Assembly (NCBI RefSeq): GCF_048269565.1
Contig: NZ_JBLXIK010000001.1
Span: forward strand, 434,001-498,000
DNA length: 64,000 nucleotides
Direction of reading: 5' to 3'
From: Maricaulis sp048269565
GTDB taxonomy: Bacteria; Pseudomonadota; Alphaproteobacteria; Caulobacterales; Maricaulaceae
Positions 15,121-23,940 of the stretch are shown here, in pieces; the first letter of the stretch is position 1, and the number at the start of each line of letters is the position of its first letter. Both the position numbers and the translations under genes were made by a program. The notes beneath the pieces were generated by a model that was not told where the DNA came from, did no database searches, and worked only from the letters and a program-made list of their open reading frames with translations.

Positions 15121-15900
15121 ATGGGTGATCTGGAAGGGTTTGCCCGGCGTCTGCCGCGCTGGGCGCGACATGGCCTCGGCGAGGCGCGCGATACCGTGCG
15201 CTTTTTCGCCGGCGTTGCGGGCCTGTGGTTCGCGATGACGTCGGTGGCCTTCGCTTTCTTCTACATTCCTTCCGAAAGCATGCAGCCGACGCTCGAGGTC
15301 GGCGACCGGATCCTGGTGTCTAAATGGGCCTATGGCTATTCGCGGCACTCGCTGCCGCTGGGGCTGGGCGACCGTCTGCCCGACGCCTGGGACGGCCGGC
15401 TGGGCTGGGCCGAACCGGAGCGCGGCGATGTCGTGGTGCTGCGTGACACGCGCCAGAACCTCACCCTGATCAAGCGCGTCATCGGCGTGCCGGGCGATGA
15501 AATCGCCGTGCGCGAGGGGCGGCTCTATATCAATGGCGCCCCCGTTGAGCGCGAGCTGGTCGATGTGCGCACCTACCGGCAATTCCATGGCTATCCGGAG
15601 ATCGTTGAGGTCGCGCACTATATCGAGACCCTGCCGGGTGGGCTGACGCATGACATCTATGAGCGCGATGACCGCCAGTATCTCGATGAATTCGGCCCGG
15701 TCATTGTGCCGGCCGGGCGCATCTTCCTGATGGGCGATAATCGCGACAACTCGACTGACAGCCGCGCCGCCGACGGGCCGGGTTTTGTCCCGATGTCGCA
15801 TGTGATCGGGCGCGCCGAGACCGTGCCCTTCACCTTCGCGCGCTGCCGCGCGGAGCCGGGGCTGTATTGTCCGTCAGGCCGGGTCTGGCGCGGGCTGTAA
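15121..15900 (+). CDS. Signal peptidase I (second of a tandem pair)
   Basis: A 259-residue paralog of the preceding protein. Catalytic Ser53 is in IPSESMQPT and Lys118 in LIKRVIGVPGD, and FLMGDNRDNSTDSR is complete, so it should be active. The two proteins share long stretches (KWAYGYSRHSLPLG, PIYERDD-like DIYERDD, CPSGRVW) and clearly arose by local duplication, but they differ in the N-terminal extension and the insert between the catalytic boxes. The frame is open well upstream inside lepB; ATG at 15121 is chosen because it directly follows the lepB stop. Confidence 0.92.
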   Translation: MGDLEGFARRLPRWARHGLGEARDTVRFFAGVAGLWFAMTSVAFAFFYIPSESMQPTLEVGDRILVSKWAYGYSRHSLPLGLGDRLPDAWDGRLGWAEPERGDVVVLRDTRQNLTLIKRVIGVPGDEIAVREGRLYINGAPVERELVDVRTYRQFHGYPEIVEVAHYIETLPGGLTHDIYERDDRQYLDEFGPVIVPAGRIFLMGDNRDNSTDSRAADGPGFVPMSHVIGRAETVPFTFARCRAEPGLYCPSGRVWRGL

Positions 15901-15945
15901 GTCCGGCCTAACCTTCCGGTCAGAAAACCAGATCGGGAGAGCGCC

Positions 15946-16818
15946 ATGAGCCTCAAGGACAAGACGATATTCATCACCGGCGCCAGCCGTGGCATTGGCC
16001 TGGCAATCGCCGAGCGTTGCGCGCGCGACGGCGCCAATATCGTCATCGCCGCCAAGTCAGACACCGAACAGGCCAAGCTGGAGGGCACGATCCATTCGGC
16101 CGCCGAAGCGGTCGAGGCGGCGGGCGGCCAGGCGCTGGCGGTCAAGTGCGATATCCGTGACGAGGCCCAGGTCGAGGCCGCGGTCGCCGCGGCGGTCGAG
16201 CGTTTTGGCGGCATCGATGCCGTGATCAACAATGCCTCGGCGATCTTCCCGCGTGGCACGGCCGATGTGCCGATGAAGCGTTATGACCTGATGCACCAGG
16301 TCAATGGCCGCGGCACTTTCATGGTGACGCAGAAATGCCTGCCCTGGCTGGAAAAGGCGGAAAACCCCCACATCATCGCCCTGTCACCGCCGCTCGATAT
16401 GCGGCCGATGTGGTTCGGGCCGCACGTCGCCTATACCAGCGCCAAATACCAGATGAGCCTGTGCATTCTCGGCTGGGGCGAGGAGTTCAAGGGGAAGATT
16501 GCCGCCAATGCGATCTGGCCACGCACCGCTGTCGCCACGGCGGCGATCTCCAATGTTCTCGCCAATGACGCGGCGATGAAATCCTGCCGCAAGCCGGAGA
16601 TTCTCGCCGAGACCGCCTATCGGGTCCTCAACAAGCCGGCCGCCAGCTTTACCGGCAATTTCCTGATCGATGACAGCTTCCTGTGGGATGAGGGCGAGCG
16701 CGATCTCGAGCAATACAGCTATGTGCCCGGCATCGAGCTGCTGCCTGATTTCTTTGTCCCCGATGACGTGCCGGCGCCTCCCGGCGTCAAGATCATGGAT
16801 GTGTCGCTGCAGCATTGA
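15946..16818 (+). CDS. SDR-family oxidoreductase, HSDL2-like
   Basis: A 290-residue short-chain dehydrogenase with TGASRGIGLA, NNASAIF and the active-site YTSAKYQM. The segments LSPPLDMRPMWF and AIWPRTAVATAAISNV, plus the long C-terminal part with the DDSFLWDEGERD region, resemble bacterial relatives of hydroxysteroid dehydrogenase-like protein 2. It probably reduces or oxidises a lipid or acyl substrate with NADP(H). The expected catalytic Ser lies in the IALSPP region. Single gene, 46 nt after the signal peptidase pair. Confidence 0.87.
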   Translation: MSLKDKTIFITGASRGIGLAIAERCARDGANIVIAAKSDTEQAKLEGTIHSAAEAVEAAGGQALAVKCDIRDEAQVEAAVAAAVERFGGIDAVINNASAIFPRGTADVPMKRYDLMHQVNGRGTFMVTQKCLPWLEKAENPHIIALSPPLDMRPMWFGPHVAYTSAKYQMSLCILGWGEEFKGKIAANAIWPRTAVATAAISNVLANDAAMKSCRKPEILAETAYRVLNKPAASFTGNFLIDDSFLWDEGERDLEQYSYVPGIELLPDFFVPDDVPAPPGVKIMDVSLQH

Positions 16819-16928
16819 GGCCCGGCGCCATCCGCCTGCCGCTCGGCCGGGCCCGAATCGGGCCTGTGCCATTCGGCATTTTGCCTCTACGGTTCGCGGC
16901 GGTGTGAGCTCCAGAGCAAACGGACCCC

Positions 16929-17861
16929 ATGAGAACACTGGTCATCGACAACCCCGCCAGCCGCATGCACCGCGTACCGCCGGGCCATCCCGAACACGAA
17001 GGCCGCTATGTCGCGGTACGCGATGCCTTGCTGGAGTTGACGGCACCCGTCTGGCATGAGGCCAATCGTGCCGATGCCGCGGCGGTCGAGCGCTTTCACA
17101 CCGCCGATTATGTCGAGAGCATCCGCGCTGCCTGTCTGACGGCCGAGCCGGCGCAATGGGTCTCGCTCGACCTCGATACCAAGGTCTGCCGGGAATCCTG
17201 GGATGCGGCGCTGGCGACAGCGGGGGCCTCGCTCGATGCCGTCGACCGCATCATGGCCGGTGAGGCCGACACGGCTTTCTGCCTCGCCCGCCCGCCGGGC
17301 CATCATGCCGAGCCGGAGCGGGCGATGGGTTTCTGCCTGCTCAATTCAATCGCGATCGCCGCCCTGCATGCGCTTGAGGTCCACGATCTGAAGCGTGTGG
17401 CAATCGTCGATATCGATGTGCATCACGGCAATGGCTCGCAATGCCTGGCCGAAACGGATGCACGGGTGATGTTTGCCTCGCTGCATCAGTCACCGCTTTA
17501 TCCGGGCACCGGAAGTGCGGCCGAGACGGGGCTCAACGGTAATGTCATCAACCTGCCGCTGGCCGCAGGCACGCGCGGCGAAGCCTGGCGTCAAGCGTTC
17601 ACACAACAGGTGCGGCCGGCGGTGGCGAACTTCCGGCCCGAACTGATTTTCGTCTCCGCCGGATTCGACGCCCATGAGCGCGATCCGGCTGGCGGGCTGG
17701 CCCTGCTCGAGGATGATTTTGCCTGGGTGGCCGGCGAACTCGCGGCGCTGGCGGCAGAATTTGCGTCTTCGCGGCTTGTTTCCGTGCTGGAGGGCGGATA
17801 CGACTGCCCCGCGCTCGGCCGCTCGGCTGCTGCCTTTGTGCAGGCCCTGGTCGAGGCATGA
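16929..17861 (+). CDS. Histone deacetylase-family protein (acetoin-utilisation/polyamine deacetylase-like)
   Basis: A 310-residue enzyme with the arginase/deacetylase fold: HPEHEGRY, ARPPGHHAEPERAMGFC (catalytic His pair), VDIDVHHGNGSQ (zinc-binding Asp-His), LYPGTG and a C-terminal SAGFDAHERDP with the third zinc ligand. Bacterial members deacetylate acetyl-lysine, acetylpolyamines or unknown amides with Zn in the cytoplasm. The stop codon overlaps the next start (ATGA), coupling it to a histidine phosphatase and then, 61 nt on, to xseB. Confidence 0.9.
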   Translation: MRTLVIDNPASRMHRVPPGHPEHEGRYVAVRDALLELTAPVWHEANRADAAAVERFHTADYVESIRAACLTAEPAQWVSLDLDTKVCRESWDAALATAGASLDAVDRIMAGEADTAFCLARPPGHHAEPERAMGFCLLNSIAIAALHALEVHDLKRVAIVDIDVHHGNGSQCLAETDARVMFASLHQSPLYPGTGSAAETGLNGNVINLPLAAGTRGEAWRQAFTQQVRPAVANFRPELIFVSAGFDAHERDPAGGLALLEDDFAWVAGELAALAAEFASSRLVSVLEGGYDCPALGRSAAAFVQALVEA

Positions 17862-18529
17862 TTACTGGTCAGGCCGGTGGCGACGGGGCGCACCAGCTGA
17901 GTGTGTCGGAGCCCTCCTGCCAATCCATGTCCAAGTCCGCAATCCAGCCTTCCCCGTCCAGGCCGGGGCCGATCACCATTGCCCGGCATGGCCAACCCGA
18001 TGCCGATCGCACCACCGTGCTCGACTGGCGCGGCTATGAGGCATGGTGGGACGGGGTCTATCAGCCCGCCGGCCTGGTCGAAGGCCAGTCCGTGCCGGCC
18101 TGCCTGACCGCTGCGGCCGGCGATGCGCACACCATTTTCGCCAGCACGCTGCGCCGGGCCATTGAGACCGCGCGCACGGCCGCGCCCGGCCGCGAACTCA
18201 TCATTGACGCCTGTTTTGTCGAAGCCGAATTGCCGCCACCGGCGATGCCGGGCCGCTTCATGGCCAAGACCTGGGGCGTATTCGCACGCTGTTCCTGGTG
18301 GCTGGGCTTTTCGCGTGGGCGCGAAAGCCGCAAGGATGCGGAAAAGCGGGCCGCCCTGGCGGCTCGCACTCTGGTGGAGGCGGCGCAATCCGGCCCGGTC
18401 CTGCTGTGCGCCCATGGCTGGTTCAACCGCATGATGCGGCCGCATTTGCGGGCGCTCGGCTGGCACTGCGTTCGCGATGGCGGCGACAATTACTGGTCTT
18501 CGCGGCGGTACGAATACCGGCCGCGCTAA
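17858..18529 (+). CDS. Histidine phosphatase (phosphoglycerate-mutase-like) family protein
   Basis: A 223-residue protein. The phosphohistidine motif ARHGQPDAD (around residue 42) and second catalytic HGWFN (CAHGWFN) are present, with TLRRAIETARTA between, as in SixA/CobC-type phosphatases. Substrate unknown. The N-terminal 40 residues are low-complexity; a second ATG at 17927 would remove part of them, but the first ATG overlaps the deacetylase stop (ATGA) with GAGGC just before it, so I keep 17858. The WWLGFSRGRESRKDAEK insert is unusual. Confidence 0.8.
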   Translation: MITGQAGGDGAHQLSVSEPSCQSMSKSAIQPSPSRPGPITIARHGQPDADRTTVLDWRGYEAWWDGVYQPAGLVEGQSVPACLTAAAGDAHTIFASTLRRAIETARTAAPGRELIIDACFVEAELPPPAMPGRFMAKTWGVFARCSWWLGFSRGRESRKDAEKRAALAARTLVEAAQSGPVLLCAHGWFNRMMRPHLRALGWHCVRDGGDNYWSSRRYEYRPR

Positions 18530-18590
18530 ATTGCGCAATTGCCGCCCGGCGGGTGGCTGCCTATGTTGCGAATCCTGCAGGAGAGTTGTG

Positions 18591-18839
18591 ATGCCCGACA
18601 CCCCCAATGCCGATATCGAGAAAATGAGTTTCGAGCAGGCGCTTGCCGAGCTGGAAGCCATCGTGAAACAGCTTGAATCGGGTGACGTCGAACTCGAACG
18701 CTCCATCGCCATTTATGAGCGCGGCGCCGCCCTGCGTGCCCATTGCGACGGCAAGCTCAAGGATGCCGAGCTGAAAGTCGAGAAAATCGTTCGCGGCGAG
18801 GACGGCCAGCCGGCGCTGCAGCCGGCAGGGCTCGATTGA
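18591..18839 (+). CDS. xseB: Exodeoxyribonuclease VII small subunit
   Basis: An 82-residue helical protein with the family core FEQALAELEAIVKQLESGDV, LERSIAIYERGAALRAHC and LKDAELKVEKI. It binds the large subunit XseA, whose gene is not in the window, to form the single-strand exonuclease. ATG at 18591 follows CAGGAGAG; an upstream in-frame start at 18477 is inside the preceding gene and has no such site. It precedes ispA and dxs, the same order as in many proteobacteria. Confidence 0.93.
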   Translation: MPDTPNADIEKMSFEQALAELEAIVKQLESGDVELERSIAIYERGAALRAHCDGKLKDAELKVEKIVRGEDGQPALQPAGLD

Positions 18840-19005
18840 GAGCGGCCGATACGCGTTCACGGCGGTGAAATGATCTCCCCGTCTGTTTGTAACCATACTG
18901 TCTCAAGAGCTGACATCGCGGCCTTGAGATGGCAAGGGAAGCACAAGCCACATTGCGCCGCGGCATCATGTATTGCCGGGTTCGCGGTGAGACCGGACGA
19001 GGACC

Positions 19006-19893
19006 ATGACCACATTCGAGCAACGTCTGAACGAGGCCGCTGACCGGGTTACCGTCGCGCTTGATGCACTGCTTCCGCGGGCGGAAGGGCCGGAGAGCCA
19101 GCTCAATTCCGCTATGCGCTATGCGGCCCTCGGTCCGGGCAAACGCCTGCGCCCCTTCTTGGCGATGGAATGCGGGCGTCTGGTCAATGCCGATGAGCGC
19201 GGCCTGTTGCGTGTCGCCTCGGCGCTGGAATGCATTCACGCCTATTCGCTGATCCATGACGATCTGCCCTGCATGGATGATGATGATTTGCGCCGCGGGC
19301 GCCCGACCGTGCACCGGGCCTATGACGAGGCAACCGCCGTGCTGGCGGGCGATGCGCTGCAGGCGGTGGCCTTCGAGATCCTGGCCCATCCCGATACCCA
19401 TAACCGCGGCAGTGTCCGTGCCCGTCTGGTCGAGCGGCTGTCGCGCGCCTGTGGACCCTATGGCATGGTCGGCGGGCAGATGATCGATATCCTCGGCGAA
19501 CGCCAGGAGCTTGATATTTCCATCGTCACCCGCATGCACCGCATGAAGACCGGAGCGCTGATCAGCTATGCGGCAGAGACGGCCTTTATCCTGCGCGAGG
19601 TCGAACCGCATATCCGCCGGGCGCTTGAAGGATTTGCCCATGATCTCGGCCTGGCTTATCAGATAACGGACGATTTGCTCGACGCGACCGGAGACACCGC
19701 CGACACTGGAAAGGCGGTCCGCAAGGATGCCGGTCAAGGAAAAGCCACCTTTGTCACCATTCTGGGGGTGGAGGGCGCGCTGGATCGTTCGCAGCACCTG
19801 GCTGCGCAGGCGAAGGATCACCTCGAACCGTTTGGCGCACGGGCAGACATTCTTAGAGAAGCGGTCGATTACGTTCTCGCGCGCCGCTCCTGA
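19006..19893 (+). CDS. ispA: Polyprenyl synthetase, farnesyl diphosphate synthase
   Basis: A 295-residue prenyltransferase. The first aspartate-rich motif is DDLPCMDDDDLRRG and the second YQITDDLLDATGD; GKRLRPFL, SLIHDDLP and MKTGALI are also present. It condenses isopentenyl and dimethylallyl/geranyl diphosphate to farnesyl diphosphate in the cytoplasm. The short-chain type is supported by length and by the CMDDDD spacing. The 16-nt gap to dxs links it to isoprenoid precursor synthesis. Confidence 0.93.
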   Translation: MTTFEQRLNEAADRVTVALDALLPRAEGPESQLNSAMRYAALGPGKRLRPFLAMECGRLVNADERGLLRVASALECIHAYSLIHDDLPCMDDDDLRRGRPTVHRAYDEATAVLAGDALQAVAFEILAHPDTHNRGSVRARLVERLSRACGPYGMVGGQMIDILGERQELDISIVTRMHRMKTGALISYAAETAFILREVEPHIRRALEGFAHDLGLAYQITDDLLDATGDTADTGKAVRKDAGQGKATFVTILGVEGALDRSQHLAAQAKDHLEPFGARADILREAVDYVLARRS

Positions 19894-19908
19894 AAGGCCG
19901 GTATTTGC

Positions 19909-21834
19909 ATGACCACCAATACGCCCAATCTCGACCGGATCACCACCCCTGCCGATCTGAAAAATCTTGATCGCGATATGCTGCAGGCGGTGGCGGACGA
20001 GTTGCGCGCCGAGACCATCGACGCGGTGTCCGTCACCGGCGGGCATCTCGGCGCGGGCCTCGGCGTGGTCGAGTTGACGACGGCGCTGCACCACGTGTTC
20101 GAGACCCCGAAGGACATCCTGATCTGGGATGTCGGGCACCAGTGCTATCCCCACAAGATTCTTACCGGCCGCCGTGACCGCATTCGCACCCTGCGCCAGG
20201 GCGGCGGGCTGTCAGGCTTTACCAAGCGCTCGGAAAGCGAATACGATCCCTTCGGCGCCGCCCATGCCTCGACCTCGATTTCCGCCGCGCTCGGCTTTGC
20301 CGTCGCGCGCGATCTCAAGGGCGAGAGCAATAATGTCATTGCGGTGATCGGCGATGGCTCGATGTCGGCCGGCATGGCCTATGAGGCGATGAACAATGCC
20401 GGCGGGCTCGACAAGCGCCTGATCGTGATCCTCAACGATAACGACATGTCGATCGCCCCGCCGGTCGGGGCGATGAGCCATTACTTCGCGCGGCTGGTCT
20501 CCTCCAACAGCTATCGCTCACTGCGCAAGATCGGCAAGGGCGTCGCCAAGGCGATCGGCGTTGAAGGTCCGGCGCGCAAGGCCGAGGAATACATGCGCGG
20601 CATGGCGATGGGCGGGACGCTGTTCGAGGAGATGGGCTTTCGCTATGTCGGCCCGATCGACGGCCATGATCTTGACCAGCTGGTGCCGGTGCTACGCAAT
20701 ATCCGCGACGGTGATGACGGTCCGGTCCTGATCCATGTCGTGACCCAGAAGGGCAAGGGCTATGCCCCTGCCGAGGCGGCCGATGACAAGTATCACGGTG
20801 TCGCCAAATTCAATGTCGTCACCGGCGAGCAGCAAAAGCCCACCGGTGGCCCGGATTCCTACACCAAGGTCTTTGCCCGGCAATTGATCCGTGAAGCGGA
20901 GACCGACAAGCGCATCGTCGGGATCACGGCGGCGATGCCGGCGGGGACGGGCCTCGACCTGTTCGCCGAGCGCTTCCCAGACCGCTGTTTCGATGTCGGC
21001 ATTGCCGAACAGCATGCCGTCACCTTCGCCGCCGGGCTCGCCGCCGATGGCATGAAACCGTTTGCCGCCCTCTATTCGACCTTCCTGCAGCGTGGCTATG
21101 ACCAGGTTGTCCATGATGTCGCGATCCAGGGCCTGCCGGTGCGCTTTGCCATCGACCGGGCCGGCCTGGTCGGTGCCGATGGAGCGACCCATGCCGGCTC
21201 CTTCGATGTCGGCTATCTCGGGGCGCTGCCCGGCATGGTTCTGATGGCCGCAGCCGATGAGGTTGAACTGGCGCGCATGGTCGCCACGGCGGCTCAGATC
21301 GATGATGGCCCCTCGGCCTTCCGCTATCCGCGTGGCAATGGGCTCGGGCTGGAAATGCCGGCCGTGATCGAGCCGCTCGAGATCGGCAAGGGCCGGATTG
21401 TCCGCGAGGGCACGAGTATCGCCCTGCTGGCGCTGGGGACCCGGCTCGGGGAAGCCTTGAAGGCGGCCGACACGCTCGCCGCGCAGGGTTATTCCACTAC
21501 CGTCGCCGATGCCCGGTTTGCCAAACCGCTCGACGAGGATCTTATCCTGCGTCTGGCGCGCGAACATGAGGTTCTGGTGACGATCGAGGAGGGGGCACGC
21601 GGTGGCTTCGGCGCCTTCGTGCTGCAGCTTCTCGCAGAGCGCGGCGCGCTCGACAACGGATTGAAGATCCGCACCATGACCCTGCCTGACGTGTTCCAGG
21701 ATCATGACAGCCCCTTCGCCATGTACGACACGGCGCAGCTCAATGCCAAGCATATCGCGGCGATGGCCCTTGGCGCGATCGGTCGTGACCGGGATGTCGC
21801 CAAGATCGCCGTCGCACCGATGCTGGCGGAATAG
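19909..21834 (+). CDS. dxs: 1-deoxy-D-xylulose-5-phosphate synthase
   Basis: A 641-residue thiamine-diphosphate enzyme of standard length. N-terminal GHQCYPHKILTGRRD and GDGSMSAGMAYEAMNNAG with NDNDMSIAPPVG form the ThDP-binding part; the middle domain has FDVGIAEQHAVTFAAGLA with the catalytic Glu, and LVGADGATHAG. It makes DXP from pyruvate and glyceraldehyde 3-phosphate, the first step of the MEP isoprenoid pathway. It lies directly after ispA and 16 nt before a GNAT gene. Confidence 0.97.
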   Translation: MTTNTPNLDRITTPADLKNLDRDMLQAVADELRAETIDAVSVTGGHLGAGLGVVELTTALHHVFETPKDILIWDVGHQCYPHKILTGRRDRIRTLRQGGGLSGFTKRSESEYDPFGAAHASTSISAALGFAVARDLKGESNNVIAVIGDGSMSAGMAYEAMNNAGGLDKRLIVILNDNDMSIAPPVGAMSHYFARLVSSNSYRSLRKIGKGVAKAIGVEGPARKAEEYMRGMAMGGTLFEEMGFRYVGPIDGHDLDQLVPVLRNIRDGDDGPVLIHVVTQKGKGYAPAEAADDKYHGVAKFNVVTGEQQKPTGGPDSYTKVFARQLIREAETDKRIVGITAAMPAGTGLDLFAERFPDRCFDVGIAEQHAVTFAAGLAADGMKPFAALYSTFLQRGYDQVVHDVAIQGLPVRFAIDRAGLVGADGATHAGSFDVGYLGALPGMVLMAAADEVELARMVATAAQIDDGPSAFRYPRGNGLGLEMPAVIEPLEIGKGRIVREGTSIALLALGTRLGEALKAADTLAAQGYSTTVADARFAKPLDEDLILRLAREHEVLVTIEEGARGGFGAFVLQLLAERGALDNGLKIRTMTLPDVFQDHDSPFAMYDTAQLNAKHIAAMALGAIGRDRDVAKIAVAPMLAE

Positions 21835-21850
21835 CGCGCGCGGTCCGGCG

Positions 21851-22285
21851 ATGATGCCGCCGGAAAGTGTGAGCCGTGGCGGCGTCACGCTCTGCCTTGA
21901 TGAATATTTCGAGCCCCGGCCCCCGATCGATGTCCCGGTCCTGCGCTACCGGATCGAGGTGGCGGGACAGACTGTCGGTGAGCTGCGTCTCCGGCTCGGT
22001 GAGACCTCGGATCTCCGGCGCTATTTCGGCCAGATTGGCTATGAGGTCCAGCCGGCCTTTCGCGGCCGTGGCCATGCCAGCATGGCCTGCCGGCAGGGTT
22101 TGGCGGTGATGCAGGGGCTTGGCTATGATGAGGTCTGGATCACCTGCAATCCGGAAAACCGGGCCTCGCGCCGTGTCTGCGAGAAAGTCGGTGCTGTGCT
22201 GGTGGAGACCGTCGATATTCCGGCCGGGCATGTGATGTATCAACACGGGATCCGGCAGAAATGCCGCTACAGGGTGAGGGTATGA
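21851..22285 (+). CDS. GNAT-family N-acetyltransferase
   Basis: A 144-residue protein. The GNAT motif A region is seen as VQPAFRGRGHASMACR (R/Q-x-x-G-x-G/A like) followed by GYDEVWITCNPENRASRRVCEKVG, the typical acetyl-CoA and motif B segment. The substrate is unknown. ATG at 21851 (preceded by GGTCCGGCG) is chosen; earlier in-frame starts lie inside dxs. Its stop overlaps the tlyA start (ATGA at 22282-22285). Confidence 0.85.
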   Translation: MMPPESVSRGGVTLCLDEYFEPRPPIDVPVLRYRIEVAGQTVGELRLRLGETSDLRRYFGQIGYEVQPAFRGRGHASMACRQGLAVMQGLGYDEVWITCNPENRASRRVCEKVGAVLVETVDIPAGHVMYQHGIRQKCRYRVRV

Positions 22286-23028
22286 TGCGGGCCGATCTCT
22301 ATCTGGTGCAGCACGGTCTGATCGAGACCCGGGCCAAGGCCCAGGAAGCCATTGCGGCCGGCATGGTCAGTGTCGATGGCGCAACCATCACCAAGGCGTC
22401 CCACAAGATCGCCGAGGGCGCCGCCGTGGTGGCCCGTCCGGCCCATCCCTGGGTCTCGCGGGCGGCGCTCAAGCTTGTCGCCGCGCTCGACCGCTTCGCC
22501 ATCGATCCGGCGGGCCGCACCTGCTTGGATGTCGGGTCATCGACCGGGGGCTTTACCCAGGTCCTGCTCGAGCGCGGCGCGAGCCGGGTCTATGCCGTCG
22601 ATGTCGGACGCGACCAGCTTCACCCGAGCTTGCGCAGTGACACGCGGGTGGTGTCGATGGAGGGGGTCGATGCGCGGTCGTTGACCGGCTCGGACTTCGT
22701 GCAGGCGCCGTCGCTGATCGTCTGTGACGCCAGCTTCATTTCCCTGCTGAAAGTGATCCCCAGACCGATGTCCCTGGCGGCAAACCAGGCCGACCTGATC
22801 GCGCTGATCAAACCCCAGTTCGAAGTCGGCAAGGCCGGCGTTGGCCGTGGCGGTCTGGTAAAGAGCGCAAAGGAGCGCGCGCGCGCAGTCGCCGGGGTGC
22901 GGGCCGTGCTGGATGGCCTCGAAGGCTTTGTCGTGTCCGAGGTCATGGAGAGTCCGGTGAAAGGTGGTGACGGCAATCAGGAATACCTAATTGCCGCCCA
23001 CCGGAATGTCGATTCGATTTCGGCGTGA
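22282..23028 (+). CDS. tlyA: TlyA-family ribosomal RNA 2'-O-methyltransferase
   Basis: A 248-residue protein: N-terminal S4 RNA-binding domain (MRADLYLVQHGLIETRAKAQ), then an RrmJ-like methyltransferase domain with the SAM motif DVGSSTGGF (83-91), VYAVDVGRDQLHP and the catalytic ALIKPQFEVGK. TlyA methylates 16S C1409 and 23S C1920 (2'-O) and is a capreomycin target determinant; some bacterial homologues are haemolysins only by name. ATGA overlap with the GNAT gene and good AGGGTGAGGG upstream. Confidence 0.92.
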   Translation: MMRADLYLVQHGLIETRAKAQEAIAAGMVSVDGATITKASHKIAEGAAVVARPAHPWVSRAALKLVAALDRFAIDPAGRTCLDVGSSTGGFTQVLLERGASRVYAVDVGRDQLHPSLRSDTRVVSMEGVDARSLTGSDFVQAPSLIVCDASFISLLKVIPRPMSLAANQADLIALIKPQFEVGKAGVGRGGLVKSAKERARAVAGVRAVLDGLEGFVVSEVMESPVKGGDGNQEYLIAAHRNVDSISA

Positions 23029-23041
23029 TGCTGAATCAAAT

Positions 23042-23749
23042 CTACTGCGTGTAGGTATCGTAAGGCCGCCAGATATTGTCGGCACCCTGGCACATATAGA
23101 CCTGTTCCGTGACCGTCTGGCCGTACTCGCCCATGCGGCGGGTCGGGGTCCACTGGCAGTTCCAGTCCTGGGCATTGGTCTCGTAGATGCGCGCATCCGG
23201 GCCGGGCTCGCTGCCGCCGAGCAGCTGCGTCGAGGAATAGGAATCATAGCCGTCGACATAGCCGTAGTCGCTGCCGTCATCGCGATAGGCCTGGGTCGGA
23301 TAGCCGCGATAGCCCTGGTCCTGGTAGGCATTGTCGGCATAGCCGGGCTTGCCGGGATAGGCTTCGTAATCATTGTAGCCTGAGCGGCTGCTGGTCACGC
23401 AATCGCCACCGCCGGCAATGCCTGCGCCGATCAGGGCGCCGACACCGGCACCGGCAATCGTGCCGACTTCCTCGGCATTGCCCCGGTCATGGCCGCGATT
23501 GCGTCCACGGCCCCGATACGGGTCGTAGTGACCGCGGCGGCCATGGCGGTAATCGGGTCGATTGTTGGAATCATCGGCCAGTTCATTGCCGATCACGGCG
23601 CCGAGAATGCCGCCAATGATGGCGCCGGCGACCTGACGGTCTCCGCGCTGGGCTTCGCACTCGCGATAGCCATGCGACTGCGCCGATGCCATAGGGGTCA
23701 CGACAGCGAAGGCTGAGGCGGCGAGCAGGGCGGTTGTCAGCAGTTTCAT
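23042..23749 (-). CDS. Glycine-zipper 2TM exported protein with Cys-Trp C-terminal domain
   Basis: A 235-residue protein with a signal peptide (MKLLTTALLAASAFAVVTPM, cleavage near ASA-Q). After it come a glycine zipper (GAIIGGILGAVIGNELAD), a Gly/Arg-rich linker, a second GTIAGAGVGALIGAGIAGGG zipper, a Tyr/Asp/Gly-rich low-complexity stretch, and a conserved-looking C-terminus NCQWTPTR...VYMCQG. The same C-terminal Cys-x-Trp...Met-Cys layout occurs in the next gene, so the two are probably relatives. Glycine zippers insert in the outer membrane or anchor lipid-associated proteins; a role in cell-envelope stress is inference. The frame is open upstream but the ATG at 23749 gives the signal peptide. 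Confidence 0.75.
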   Translation of the reverse strand: MKLLTTALLAASAFAVVTPMASAQSHGYRECEAQRGDRQVAGAIIGGILGAVIGNELADDSNNRPDYRHGRRGHYDPYRGRGRNRGHDRGNAEEVGTIAGAGVGALIGAGIAGGGDCVTSSRSGYNDYEAYPGKPGYADNAYQDQGYRGYPTQAYRDDGSDYGYVDGYDSYSSTQLLGGSEPGPDARIYETNAQDWNCQWTPTRRMGEYGQTVTEQVYMCQGADNIWRPYDTYTQ

Positions 23750-23883
23750 GTCATTCTCCTGGCGTGGGCAGGCCATTTCTGGCCCGACTTTCATACATAC
23801 CATAGACAGGCGTCGATGAGCCGAGGATGAACGATGTTCAGGCTTTTGCAATCACCGGGCCGTGGCCGGCGCAATCCGTCGCA

Positions 23884-23907
23884 GAAAGAAGGCCGGACCT
23901 GCCGGCC
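23884..23907 (-). terminator. Minus-strand terminator after the Arg-rich glycine-zipper gene
   Basis: On the minus strand GGCCGG, loop CAGGT, CCGGCC (plus-strand 23891-23907) is followed by TTCTTTCT. It sits about 35 nt after the stop of the gene ending at 23941 and before the next minus-strand gene, so the two zipper genes are transcribed separately. Confidence 0.6.
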
Positions 23908-23940
23908 CGGCCTCCTGATCCTGACTGAAATTCGCCCGGT

